Assembly (NCBI GenBank): GCA_023246565.1
Contig: JAHFIE010000001.1
Span: 1-30,661, forward strand
Length of the DNA: 30,661 nt
Source of the DNA: Candidatus Magasanikiibacteriota bacterium
Lineage (GTDB): Bacteria; Patescibacteriota; Patescibacteriia; Magasanikbacterales; UBA922
Direction of reading: 5' to 3'
Below are positions 1 to 6,866 of the stretch, one piece after another (positions within the stretch are counted from its first letter, which is position 1; every line of letters starts with the position of its first letter). The notes beneath the pieces were generated by a model. The model was given only the letters and a program-made list of their open reading frames with translations, searched no databases and was not told where the DNA came from. A program made the translations under genes and the position numbers.

Positions 1-39
1 CTTGCCGCGATTGAGTATATCAATCGTTGGAGTGAATAA
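1..39 (+). CDS. 3' end of an unidentified gene (partial)
   Basis: The window opens inside a reading frame that ends with TAA at 37-39. The twelve visible residues (LAAIEYINRWSE) are too few to assign a family. The following glycosyltransferase gene is in the same direction, about 140 nt downstream, so both may belong to one cell-envelope or sugar locus. That link is only inferred. Confidence 0.5.
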   Translation, partial: LAAIEYINRWSE

Positions 40-70
40 ATAAAAAAGTGTATTATCAAAATAAAGATGG

Positions 71-98
71 ACTCCCGACTTTCGTCGGGATAAACTCC
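71..98 (-). repeat. Fragment of the dispersed inverted-repeat element
   Basis: A perfect 6-bp stem, CCCGAC (74-79) and GTCGGG (84-89) around a TTTC loop, lies between the partial gene and the glycosyltransferase. Read on the minus strand it continues as GGAGTTTATCCCGACGAAAG, matching the right half of the 94-bp elements at 14394 and 18516 with a compensated stem change. It is a truncated, reverse-oriented copy. It could also act as a transcript 3' hairpin. The rest of 40-181 shows no gene. Confidence 0.6.
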
Positions 99-181
99 TA
101 AAACTTTCTAAGTCCGATATTTATGAGGATCTTAGAAAAATTTTTGCAGGGAATCTTTATTTTGATTTCCTCAGTGTATTT

Positions 182-1732
182 ATGAATTTTATTTCAAAAT
201 ATCGTTATATTTTAATTTTAATTGGTCTTTTTTTACTTCAATTTTTGATAGTATCCCCCGTTGGAGAATTTCCCTTGAATGATGACTGGGTCCATGCTGA
301 AATGGTACACCATTGGGCCGAAACCGGGTCATTCCGCCTCAATCCCTACACCGGTCCCATGTTACATCTACTCATTGCGTTTGGTACTGGGCTAGTGAAA
401 ATCTTTGGATTTTCTTTTTTTATTTTACGTCTCAGTACGCTTGTTTTTACTCTTGGTATAATGATACTATTCTATCTTCTCCTCCATCATCTCACGAAAA
501 AATCTCTCTTAAGTTTTCTTGTAACACTCACCCTCTGGCTCAATCCTATTGTCTACAATCTTTCTTTTACCTTCATGACCGATATTCCGGCTTTATTTTT
601 TTTAATAGCTGGAATATACGTTGGAGTGGTTGCTTTTGAAAAAAATGATTCTCATTATGTTTTTCTCGCCGCAGTACTATCGGTTACTGGATTTTTTATC
701 CGTCAAACAAATATTCTTCTCCTACCAGCCATTGGTTTACCCATTCTTTTCTACAAACAATACCGATCCTGGCCCAATTTTATTGCTCTTGCCGTCCCCT
801 CTTTTGTATGGACCATAGTGTATTTCTATTTCCGACAAAAAAATCTTCTTCCTGGTGGACAAAGTCTTCATATCATCACCAATAAGTCCGAACTTCTGCG
901 ACATGCTTTTTGGTGGCTCTACTACACGATTATGTATGTCGGTCTTTTTACTCTACCCATCACCATAGGCATCAAAAAAATTAATAAAAAAACATTGTGT
1001 TTCATTGCTTTACTGCTTTGCATAGCAGCGGCTGTTTATTATTCGCGACAAGAATATTTCCCCTATGTTTCAAACATGGTTAACCGTTTTGGTCTTGGGC
1101 CTTTGAACGATGTACTCCAAGGAACTTATGTACCCCTCTTTCGTACCCGAATTTGGCTCGTAGTGACTGCACTCGCGGCCATAGGCAGCGGTCTCTTGTT
1201 TGCTACACTCAAAAAAAGTAAACCAGACTATGTATTCTTGTGGCTTTTTGTACTTTTTTTCATGATTCCCATTCTCGTATTCACCAGTTTTGATCGTTAT
1301 TTTTTACCATTGGCTGCTACATTCTTGATAGTCATAACAGCCAGCCTTAGCGAAACACCTTTACGATATTACCCAGGCTTTATTGTGCTCGGAATAATGG
1401 CCTTCTACAGTATGAGTCAAACACAATTTTATATGGAATGGAATAAAACTCGATGGGAGCTGGCTGAACGAGCGGTAAAGGGTTATGATTTAAAAACGAA
1501 TCAAGTGGAAGCTGGTTATGAATGGGATGGATGGCATGAATATTGGAACGCCCAGTCAAACCGTGCTCATCGTGGTCCTATTGGATCACCATGGTGGAAC
1601 AAATCATTGATTCCCAATAATACCCTTGAATACATAGTAAGTGCTTCCCCGCTCCCCGGATATGCCATCGTGGATCATCGCATTGTACTGGGCCGGAATC
1701 CAAACCAAAATTTATATTTACTCAAAAAATGA
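182..1732 (+). CDS. GT-C type membrane glycosyltransferase (GT39/PMT-like)
   Basis: A 516-residue polytopic membrane protein with roughly ten or more hydrophobic segments. The first helix (about residues 8-27) is followed by a short outer loop with an acidic pair, PLNDDW (D34, D35), the layout of GT-C enzymes that use lipid-phosphate sugar donors on the outer membrane face. A second acidic spot, MTDIP, falls in the next outer loop, also typical of the PMT/ArnT group. The C-terminal 100 residues are soluble. Acceptor and donor cannot be told. The start ATG lacks a Shine-Dalgarno sequence, as do most AT-rich genes here. The stop overlaps the next start by 4 nt, so the two are probably translationally coupled and may work together. 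Confidence 0.7.
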   Translation: MNFISKYRYILILIGLFLLQFLIVSPVGEFPLNDDWVHAEMVHHWAETGSFRLNPYTGPMLHLLIAFGTGLVKIFGFSFFILRLSTLVFTLGIMILFYLLLHHLTKKSLLSFLVTLTLWLNPIVYNLSFTFMTDIPALFFLIAGIYVGVVAFEKNDSHYVFLAAVLSVTGFFIRQTNILLLPAIGLPILFYKQYRSWPNFIALAVPSFVWTIVYFYFRQKNLLPGGQSLHIITNKSELLRHAFWWLYYTIMYVGLFTLPITIGIKKINKKTLCFIALLLCIAAAVYYSRQEYFPYVSNMVNRFGLGPLNDVLQGTYVPLFRTRIWLVVTALAAIGSGLLFATLKKSKPDYVFLWLFVLFFMIPILVFTSFDRYFLPLAATFLIVITASLSETPLRYYPGFIVLGIMAFYSMSQTQFYMEWNKTRWELAERAVKGYDLKTNQVEAGYEWDGWHEYWNAQSNRAHRGPIGSPWWNKSLIPNNTLEYIVSASPLPGYAIVDHRIVLGRNPNQNLYLLKK

Positions 1733-2055
1733 TATACTTATCGTATATGCTCCTCGAAAAAATCCTTCCCTACCTCCCGGTTTCAATAACTGAAACTCTG
1801 GTTTATGTAGCCGCAATGAGTGGTTGTATTCTTCTTACCTATGGAATTTTTTTAGAAGTGGAACGCCGTCAAGATTTGGTTATTATGATCGGTGCTGCTT
1901 GTTTGTTTGTCTATGCACTTTTTATTCATAATATAATTTTTATGCTGGCCATGGGTGGTGTGGGAATCGCTTCAGTCATTGAATTTATTGAAATTTACAC
2001 TGGCCTCCACAAACACAGCCCCGAAGATCTGGCCCGCTATAAAAAACTTCGTTAA
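1729..2055 (+). CDS. Small three-helix membrane protein, unknown
   Basis: A 108-residue protein whose start overlaps the upstream stop (ATGA). An ATG at 1747 (MLLEKI) is an alternative start. There are about three hydrophobic segments (residues 22-42, 50-66, 68-88) and a charged C-terminal tail with HSPEDLARYKKLR. No family is recognised. Coupling to the GT-C gene and a 2-nt gap to the sugar kinase place it in a three-gene operon, so an accessory role in glycosylation or sugar handling is possible but unproven. Confidence 0.6.
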   Translation: MIYLSYMLLEKILPYLPVSITETLVYVAAMSGCILLTYGIFLEVERRQDLVIMIGAACLFVYALFIHNIIFMLAMGGVGIASVIEFIEIYTGLHKHSPEDLARYKKLR

Positions 2056-2057
2056 TT

Positions 2058-3038
2058 ATGAATAACACTTTTACCATCACCACCATTGGCGACGCAACAC
2101 TGGATACTTTTTTAGATATTCACGAGGCAAGTGTGCACTGTGATGTTAATAAAAAGAAATGTCAGCTTTGTTTTAATTACGCGGACAAAATTCCCATTCA
2201 CGATGCTCGACAATCTATTGGTGGTGACGCGGCAAATGTAGCTGCGGGGTTAAAAAAACTGGATCAAACAACAGCCATAGTTACTGAATTGGGGAATGAT
2301 GTTAATGGTAATTATATCGCAGAAGAACTGGATGAAGCAGGAGTAAACACTGATTATATAAGAATGGTTCAGGGCGCAATCACCCGCTATTCAGTCGTGC
2401 TAACGTACCAAGGCGAACGCACGATTCTTGCGTATCATCCCAAGCAAAAATATACAACATTCACCATACCAAAAAGTACGGCATGGATTTATTTTACATC
2501 GCTCGGTCAAGGATCAGAAAAAATTCAAGATGCAGTTTCGAAGTATGTTAAAAAAAATCCAAAAACAATGCTTGCTACCAATCCTGGTAGTTATCAATTA
2601 CGCGATGGTTTATCCTATTATAAAAAAATTATTCCCCAATCAGAAGTAATTTTTCTTAATCGCGAAGAAGCAGAAATAATCGTGGGGAAAAATAATAATA
2701 CAAAAAAATTAATCAAAACAGTAGGAGCACTCGGTCCTAAGATTGTTGTGATAACCGATGGCGAACGCGGTTCTTACGCGTTCGATGGCACACACGTTTA
2801 TCATCATAACAATTATCCGGTACAGGTTGTTTCAAAAACCGGAGCCGGCGACGCGTATGCTTCAGGATTTCTTGGTGCTGTGATAGCAAAAAAAGACGTT
2901 CCTACTGCCATGCAATGGGGTACAGCAAATGCTGCCGGTGTTATCCAAAAATACGGCGCGCAAGCAGGACTCCTCAATCCAACTGCAATAAAGAAAATGA
3001 TCCAACATTATTCTTCTATCAAATCAGAAATAATATAG
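2058..3038 (+). CDS. PfkB-family carbohydrate kinase
   Basis: A 326-residue ribokinase-fold enzyme expected to phosphorylate a sugar or nucleoside with ATP in the cytoplasm. The N-terminus has the family's GD motif (TIGDATLDTF). GGDAANVAAGLKKL near residue 55 is PfkB signature 1. TGAGDAYASGF is signature 2, with G262-A-G-D265 forming the anion hole and catalytic base. Length is typical. A Cys-containing insert near residues 28-40 (HCDVNKKKCQLC) is unusual and could bind a metal. The substrate cannot be read from sequence. It starts 2 nt after the upstream gene and is followed by a GC-rich hairpin at 3045-3063. Confidence 0.85.
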   Translation: MNNTFTITTIGDATLDTFLDIHEASVHCDVNKKKCQLCFNYADKIPIHDARQSIGGDAANVAAGLKKLDQTTAIVTELGNDVNGNYIAEELDEAGVNTDYIRMVQGAITRYSVVLTYQGERTILAYHPKQKYTTFTIPKSTAWIYFTSLGQGSEKIQDAVSKYVKKNPKTMLATNPGSYQLRDGLSYYKKIIPQSEVIFLNREEAEIIVGKNNNTKKLIKTVGALGPKIVVITDGERGSYAFDGTHVYHHNNYPVQVVSKTGAGDAYASGFLGAVIAKKDVPTAMQWGTANAAGVIQKYGAQAGLLNPTAIKKMIQHYSSIKSEII

Positions 3039-3044
3039 AATAAC

Positions 3045-3063
3045 CCCCATTTAATTGGGGGTA
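3045..3063 (+). terminator. Hairpin after the kinase operon
   Basis: ACCCCCA and TTGGGGGT form a GC-rich stem around a short TTAA-containing loop directly after the kinase stop codon. The downstream stretch is only moderately T-rich, so termination may be partial. Confidence 0.6.
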
Positions 3064-3071
3064 GTTTATCC

Positions 3072-3111
3072 TTGACACTGTCATACAACTGTATTACAGT
3101 TATCGTATAAT
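3072..3111 (+). promoter_or_regulatory. Toxin-antitoxin promoter with palindromic operator
   Basis: TTGACA (3072-3077) begins a promoter region that also holds TATAAT (3106-3111). The gap between these two is 28 nt, so the true pairing is uncertain; TACAGT (3095-3100) is a 17-nt partner for the -35. A perfect palindrome, AACTGTA-T-TACAGTT, occupies 3087-3101. Its place within the promoter fits a binding site for the RHH antitoxin encoded just downstream, giving autorepression as known for such systems. Confidence 0.6.
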
Positions 3112-3129
3112 CCTCATCAATATAATTGT

Positions 3130-3357
3130 ATGCGTCAAGTCATTAGTCTTTCACTCCCGTCGCAAGACGTAAAACGATTAAAATCAACCGTCAAAAAACG
3201 TGGTTATGATTCAATAAGTTCGTATATTAAAACGTTATTCCAGGCAGACGAACAATTAATTTCTGAAACTGAATTACTCAAAACTGTAAAGCACGCAGAG
3301 CGAGAATATAAGCAAGGTAAATCAATTAAGGCACGGTCAATCGCAGATCTAGTATGA
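3130..3357 (+). CDS. Ribbon-helix-helix antitoxin (ParD/CopG-like)
   Basis: A 75-residue protein with a short N-terminal beta strand (RQVISLSLPSQDV) followed by two helices, LKSTVKKRGYDSISSYIKTL, the pattern of RHH DNA-binding dimers. The C-terminal half is helical and charged, suited to wrapping the toxin. Its stop overlaps the toxin start by 4 nt (ATGA), the standard antitoxin-first arrangement. The palindrome at 3087-3101 is the likely operator. The family is assigned from pattern and context. Confidence 0.75.
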   Translation: MRQVISLSLPSQDVKRLKSTVKKRGYDSISSYIKTLFQADEQLISETELLKTVKHAEREYKQGKSIKARSIADLV

Positions 3358-3626
3358 TCGTTACCACAATTCTTTATTCTTCCCAATTTGCGAAAGAGCT
3401 TCGCGTACTCCCCAAAGAAATTATTCTTCTAGCCATTAAAAAAGAACAACTTTTCCGAGACAATCCGCTCCATCCTTCACTTCGTCTTCACGCCCTCAAG
3501 GGGAAACTTGTTGGCCTATGGTCAATTTCTATCAGTGGAAACTACCGTCTCATTTTTAATCGTCAAAAAAATGGTACAATTCTTTTTATTTCTATTGGGA
3601 AGCACGATATATATAAAAATTTATAA
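3354..3626 (+). CDS. RelE/ParE-superfamily toxin
   Basis: A 90-residue basic protein with the RelE/YafQ-type order: an N-terminal strand and helices (YSSQFAKELRVLPKEI), a middle with HPSLRLHALKGKL, then GLWSISISGNYRLIF and a C-terminal ISIGKHDIYKNL. The RLHALKG and YRLIF motifs and the final GKHDIY are typical of RelE/StbE-like mRNA interferases that cut mRNA on the ribosome. A ParE-like gyrase poison is less likely but not excluded. It is coupled to the antitoxin and followed by a long bidirectional hairpin. Confidence 0.75.
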   Translation: MIVTTILYSSQFAKELRVLPKEIILLAIKKEQLFRDNPLHPSLRLHALKGKLVGLWSISISGNYRLIFNRQKNGTILFISIGKHDIYKNL

Positions 3627-3662
3627 AATCCTTATTCATTCACTATATTTTGCAAATAAAAC

Positions 3663-3733
3663 AAAAACGACCCGTATCTCCTTACTGAATCTCCAAAATA
3701 ATTTAGAAATTCAGTATGGTTCGGGTCGTTTTT
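3663..3733. terminator. Bidirectional terminator, long two-part hairpin
   Basis: A perfect 12-bp outer stem (AAAAACGACCCG at 3663-3674 with 3722-3733) encloses an inner 8-bp stem (TACTGAAT at 3683-3690 with ATTCAGTA at 3709-3716). The outer stem gives a T-run on both strands, so it can end the toxin transcript and the converging GC-rich gene. Confidence 0.8.
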
Positions 3734-3761
3734 GGTGGGAATGAACGGTTGGTACGGGGTG

Positions 3762-4433
3762 CTACCGCGAGATCGGGTCGCACACCCAGACGTTGTTGGG
3801 GAGCAGGCGGGCTCGAGAGTCGAAGTCGACCGACGACCAATACAGACAGTCGGGTCGGTAGCCGGCCATCCACATGGCCGCCTTCTCCTCCTTGGTGAAG
3901 GATGCTTCGATAGTTGTTCCCTGCGGAACTACGACATCGAACCCGCCTCTTACGAAGGACTGACGATCTTCCCCACAATGAGTGACCTTCGAAGGGACCG
4001 GGGTGATCCACTTGATGCCCTCGGGGATGTGCCAGGTCGTGCTCCGCACCTGGTCGAAGTGAGGGATCGAGATCGTCTCGGTCGGGATGCAGTTCTCGTC
4101 AATGCCGTCGACGTGGTTGTTGTCCTTGCCGTCGCACAGCTCGGGGGCGCCCGGGAAGACGGTTGAGTCGTAGTCGTCGCAGTCGCCGACCTCGAGAGCC
4201 GTCGGCGGAAGCTCGATAGCATCGACACACCGACTGAACTCTTCCTTAGAAGAGGCGTGGAAGAGCTTGCAGAGGTCGATCTGTCTCTCGAAGTTCTCCC
4301 AGTAGTCGAGGTCAGGTGAGGAAGCCGGAGCAGCCGCAGTGTTATCCTTCTTGTCGTTGACGAAGTAGCTGACGAGGTACACGAAGGCGAGGAGAATGAC
4401 GAGGCTACGCTGAATGAAAGCAATGGACTTCAT
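3762..4433 (-). CDS. Secreted or anchored protein with MopE-like metal-binding motif
   Basis: A 223-residue protein with an N-terminal hydrophobic segment (residues 9-25) that is a signal peptide or anchor. Around residues 81-115 it has the acidic/Cys motif GDCDDYDS, FPGAPELCDGKDNN, DGIDENC. This matches the repeat called 'putative metal-binding motif' (MopE type), frequent in secreted proteins of Myxococcota and relatives. The C-terminal half has three further Cys and no recognised fold. The start is fixed by AAGGAG about 6 nt upstream. Coding sequence is clearly GC-rich with C/G-ending codons, unlike the AT-rich neighbours, which points to transfer. A specific ligand cannot be stated. Confidence 0.75.
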   Translation of the reverse strand: MKSIAFIQRSLVILLAFVYLVSYFVNDKKDNTAAAPASSPDLDYWENFERQIDLCKLFHASSKEEFSRCVDAIELPPTALEVGDCDDYDSTVFPGAPELCDGKDNNHVDGIDENCIPTETISIPHFDQVRSTTWHIPEGIKWITPVPSKVTHCGEDRQSFVRGGFDVVVPQGTTIEASFTKEEKAAMWMAGYRPDCLYWSSVDFDSRARLLPNNVWVCDPISR

Positions 4434-4496
4434 GAGAAACTCCTTGTTCCGTGCTCGAATTTTAGGTCCTTGTGACCCTCAATCCAGCTTCTCTAC

Positions 4497-4511
4497 CGGT
4501 ACATAGTACCG
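4497..4511 (-). promoter_or_regulatory. Palindrome upstream of the MopE-like gene
   Basis: CGGTAC-ATA-GTACCG is a perfect 6-bp inverted repeat 63-78 nt before the start codon, near AT-rich sequence that could hold a promoter (TAATCA and TACTAT, 18 nt apart, minus strand). It may be an operator or an RNA hairpin. No regulator is identified. Confidence 0.4.
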
Positions 4512-4549
4512 ACACAAAAACTAAATTGATTATTTAAGAATGATTTTTC

Positions 4550-4607
4550 CAGACGGCAGATCTCGAGCGTTGCACGGTCACGTGCTTCGCGAGGTCTCTG
4601 CCGTCTG
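4550..4607 (-). terminator. GC-rich compound hairpin after the GC-rich membrane gene
   Basis: Perfect 11-bp outer stem CAGACGGCAGA (4550-4560) with TCTGCCGTCTG (4597-4607). Inner pairings are CTCG/CGAG and GCACG/CGTGC. It lies 10 nt beyond the stop at 4618. No T-run follows on either strand, unlike the terminators of AT-rich genes in the window. It may protect the 3' end or terminate weakly. Confidence 0.6.
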
Positions 4608-4617
4608 AGGGAAGAGA

Positions 4618-4968
4618 TCACCAGCGGTGAATATAGACGTGGTGGAAGAGGAGTCCGCTGAAGAAGAAGAGGAGCCCGATGAGCAGATAGGTGATCCCTG
4701 CGACCACCCGGTACCCCACCGACTGACGTGGGGCTTCATCCATGAGGCCTGGGAATGCCGTCACCAGACCATAGAAGAGAAACCAGATTCCGGTCATCGC
4801 GAGAGAGATGCTCACGCCCCCCCTCATCGAACCAGTCCGGCCACCCTCGGAGGACTGGATGATCGGTCCCGGAAGACTGAGGAGAAAACCGAAGAGCAGA
4901 AACAAGGACCAGATCCCCATGACCACACTGAATTGCTTCAGCAGATCCCTTCCCAACTGGCGAAACAT
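4618..4968 (-). CDS. GC-rich three-helix membrane protein, unknown
   Basis: A 116-residue protein with hydrophobic segments near residues 16-32, 53-71 and 88-110 and a His-rich C-terminus (LLFHHVYIHRW). No family is recognised. The start is supported by GGAGG 6-7 nt upstream. It has its own strong promoter at 5087-5115, a leader of about 110 nt with a stable hairpin, and a GC-rich hairpin after the stop, so it is a single-gene unit. GC-rich codon use matches the neighbouring MopE-like gene, not the AT-rich genes. Confidence 0.7.
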   Translation of the reverse strand: MFRQLGRDLLKQFSVVMGIWSLFLLFGFLLSLPGPIIQSSEGGRTGSMRGGVSISLAMTGIWFLFYGLVTAFPGLMDEAPRQSVGYRVVAGITYLLIGLLFFFSGLLFHHVYIHRW

Positions 4969-4989
4969 AGATCCTCCTTCCCTTTTTCA

Positions 4990-5037
4990 GGGATCAGCTC
5001 GCTTTCCAGGAATAATCCTAGATAATGAGCTAATCCC
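4990..5037 (-). promoter_or_regulatory. Structured 5' leader hairpin of the GC-rich membrane gene
   Basis: On the minus strand GGGATTAGCTC pairs over 11 bp (one G-U) with GAGCTGATCCC, and inside it CTAGG pairs with CCTGG. The hairpin ends about 20 nt before the start codon, just ahead of the GGAGG. It could regulate access to the ribosome site or stabilise the mRNA. No known riboswitch class is recognised. Confidence 0.5.
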
Positions 5038-5086
5038 TTGTGCAGATGTAAAGAACCACAATTTCATGATCACTTAATAACAAAAG

Positions 5087-5115
5087 AGTATACCACAAAG
5101 TATACCCTTTGTCAA
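5087..5115 (-). promoter_or_regulatory. Promoter for the GC-rich membrane gene
   Basis: Minus-strand TTGACA (5110-5115), 17-nt spacer, TATACT (5087-5092). This is near consensus for the housekeeping sigma factor. The spacer also contains GTATACTTTGTG, so the GTATACT block occurs twice. Confidence 0.75.
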
Positions 5116-5129
5116 GAGATAAACGCAAT

Positions 5130-5153
5130 AAAACCGCTAATTTAAGCGGTTTT
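5130..5153 (-). terminator. Intrinsic terminator after the 5174 gene
   Basis: AAAACCGCT and AGCGGTTTT form a perfect 9-bp stem 21 nt beyond the stop of the minus-strand unknown gene, with T-rich arms. Confidence 0.7.
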
Positions 5154-5173
5154 ATACTCTTTTAGGAAGACGC

Positions 5174-5536
5174 CTAAACAGTCCTTTGACCTCTTTTTTT
5201 CTTTTTAAAAAATCGTAAATCCATTTCCAGCTCTAAAATCTCTTTTTTTAGACCAGCTCTCCTTTCGATCTCATCAAGATGTAGGGAATCCAGAAGACTG
5301 TATCGAGTATCTAATTTTCTCTCAATTACTGCCATTTCCTCATCTGGATCCAATAATTCCCGATCTTTCTGACGTGATGATCCTGGTATGTCTTCTTCCA
5401 GGGCAAGCAAATCTGCCCGCAATTGTTCATTTACGACTTTTTTGTCATTTCCAAATCCTGATGCCCTCTCTGTATCTATTGGTAAAATTGGCTCCTTACC
5501 GGGCTGATTTTTTCTCCCCTGTTCTTCACCCATCAT
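5174..5536 (-). CDS. Charged, probably coiled-coil protein, unknown
   Basis: A 120-residue, strongly charged protein. Residues 1-60 are polar and probably disordered. Residues 60-118 are rich in E, K, L and R with heptad-like spacing (ERKLDTRYSLLDSLHL, LKKEILELEMDLRFFKKK), suggesting a coiled coil. No family is recognised. Its start overlaps the upstream stop by 4 nt, so it is coupled to the 234-residue gene and may form a complex with it. A U-rich terminator follows. Confidence 0.6.
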   Translation of the reverse strand: MMGEEQGRKNQPGKEPILPIDTERASGFGNDKKVVNEQLRADLLALEEDIPGSSRQKDRELLDPDEEMAVIERKLDTRYSLLDSLHLDEIERRAGLKKEILELEMDLRFFKKKKRGQRTV

Positions 5537-6237
5537 ACTCTTATTTTTAAATCCCGCTTTCGCCCCTGAAAATGTTCATGGGCGCGGCAAAGGGCATCAT
5601 AATCAAATTGTGGTCCTAATTTCACTAACCCTAATTCAAAACCACGAATTTGTCCTTGAATTTCACTGGCAAGGGTAGGTTCATCAGTTTCACTTTCAGC
5701 CAATTCACGCAAATGTTGTAATTCACTAGAAATCCGTCCAGATAATTCATGATAATGCGCCACCCGTTCCTCGTACCATGTTCGATCATTAATTAAAGCT
5801 GCCTGGCGCGCGAATGTTCGAACATCACAATGAATATCAACCAATATCTGATGGAGTTCAATCCGTTCTTCAGCAGTAAACAAAGGAGCAATAGCTCCTG
5901 TGTACAATGCTCTCCACGTACCACCGGTTTGTACATAGTGCTCATACGTTCGCCGGAGTCCGTACGAGGCTTTTTGACGCAATAATTTTTCTCCGAGTTC
6001 AGCTTCATAACGGCCACACAATTCTTCAAACGCTTGGGTGTAAGGCCACAACAATTTTCCAAAGGTAATAATTAAATCTTCAATATCAAGCGCTGATCGA
6101 TTATGATCAACCGTAAGATCATTCAAGGTAGTTTGTAATTCTGCTACTACATTACGAGGAACAAGGGGAGGTATATTAAAATACATTCTTTCCAGAAGTT
6201 TCGTTGTGTATTCATTTGTGGCATGAACATAATCCAT
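5533..6237 (-). CDS. Helical protein, unknown
   Basis: A 234-residue, mainly helical, soluble-looking protein without signal peptide or membrane segments. The C-terminal half (YHELSGRISSELQHLRELAESE) looks like a coiled coil. No catalytic motif is recognised. A TATACT lies about 14 nt upstream of the start, so it may begin its own transcript with a very short leader. No Shine-Dalgarno sequence is present. It is coupled to the 120-residue charged protein downstream. Confidence 0.6.
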   Translation of the reverse strand: MDYVHATNEYTTKLLERMYFNIPPLVPRNVVAELQTTLNDLTVDHNRSALDIEDLIITFGKLLWPYTQAFEELCGRYEAELGEKLLRQKASYGLRRTYEHYVQTGGTWRALYTGAIAPLFTAEERIELHQILVDIHCDVRTFARQAALINDRTWYEERVAHYHELSGRISSELQHLRELAESETDEPTLASEIQGQIRGFELGLVKLGPQFDYDALCRAHEHFQGRKRDLKIRV

Positions 6238-6267
6238 ATAATGGAAGTATACAGCAATTCCAGACTC

Positions 6268-6753
6268 TTAAAAAGTTTTTTTGGTAGATAGTGCTTTCCC
6301 AATCACATACAACGCAATACCCGCAGCCACACTCACATTCAAACTTTCCTTTTTACCTCGCATAGGAATATGCACCACATGATCACATAATGATAAAATA
6401 TCCGTTGCCACACCATCAACTTCATTACCCACAATGAGAGCCAGAGGAAAATCAAAAGAAACATTCCCAATTTCTTCACTTGTTTCTGTTTTTTCAAGAG
6501 CAACCAGATATACACCTTGCTTTTTAAGCCGTTTAATCAAACGTTCTGTATCTTGGTAGTGTTTCCATGGCATCCATTGTTCTGCTCCAAGGGAAACTTT
6601 ATCAATCTGTGGTTTGGGTGGTGTTGCTGTGTAACCAGTCAAATATATTTGCCCAACACCGCAAGCATCAGCAGTCCGAAACATCGCACCCACATTGTGG
6701 CACGAACGAATATCAGGAAGAATAAGAGAAAAATTTGGGATGATGCGTACCAT
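6268..6753 (-). CDS. SpoU/TrmH-family RNA 2'-O-methyltransferase
   Basis: A 161-residue SPOUT enzyme expected to methylate a ribose 2'-OH in tRNA or rRNA using S-adenosylmethionine. The three family motifs are present: motif 1 with DIRSCHNVGAMFRTADACGV (Asn and Arg in the catalytic position), motif 2 LIVGNEVDGV, and motif 3 IPMRGKKESLNVSVAAGI, which form the trefoil-knot cofactor site. Only the catalytic domain is present; there is no N-terminal substrate-binding domain, as in TrmL-like short forms. The target position cannot be assigned. A promoter at 6780-6807 gives a leader of about 20 nt without Shine-Dalgarno. Confidence 0.9.
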   Translation of the reverse strand: MVRIIPNFSLILPDIRSCHNVGAMFRTADACGVGQIYLTGYTATPPKPQIDKVSLGAEQWMPWKHYQDTERLIKRLKKQGVYLVALEKTETSEEIGNVSFDFPLALIVGNEVDGVATDILSLCDHVVHIPMRGKKESLNVSVAAGIALYVIGKALSTKKTF

Positions 6754-6779
6754 AAGAATATAAAGTACATAACCTTATC

Positions 6780-6807
6780 ATTCTACTCATACCACAATAA
6801 ATTGCAA
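6780..6807 (-). promoter_or_regulatory. Promoter of the SpoU methyltransferase gene
   Basis: Minus-strand TTGCAA (6802-6807), 16-nt spacer, TAGAAT (6780-6785). It is back to back with the recombinase promoter, with only 8 nt between the two -35 boxes. Confidence 0.55.
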
Positions 6808-6815
6808 ATCAACAC

Positions 6816-6844
6816 TTGCCCTTTTAGAACTTGTGTCGTACAAT
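6816..6844 (+). promoter_or_regulatory. Promoter of the Xer-type recombinase gene
   Basis: TTGCCC (6816-6821), 17-nt spacer, TACAAT (6839-6844). Transcription would begin near 6851, about 16 nt before the ATG at 6867. This rules out upstream in-frame starts that lie within the promoter. Confidence 0.6.
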
Positions 6845-6866
6845 ACTATCGTTCCTTATTTCACCT

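Noticed and set aside
3732..4166. Plus-strand frame opposite the MopE-like gene
   Set aside because: The minus strand has the ribosome site, signal peptide and Cys/Asp motif. The plus frame is a GC-rich shadow.
4627..5025. Plus-strand acidic frame opposite the GC-rich membrane gene
   Set aside because: It has no ribosome site or promoter, and a highly charged composition typical of the antisense of membrane helices. The minus strand has promoter, ribosome site and three helices.
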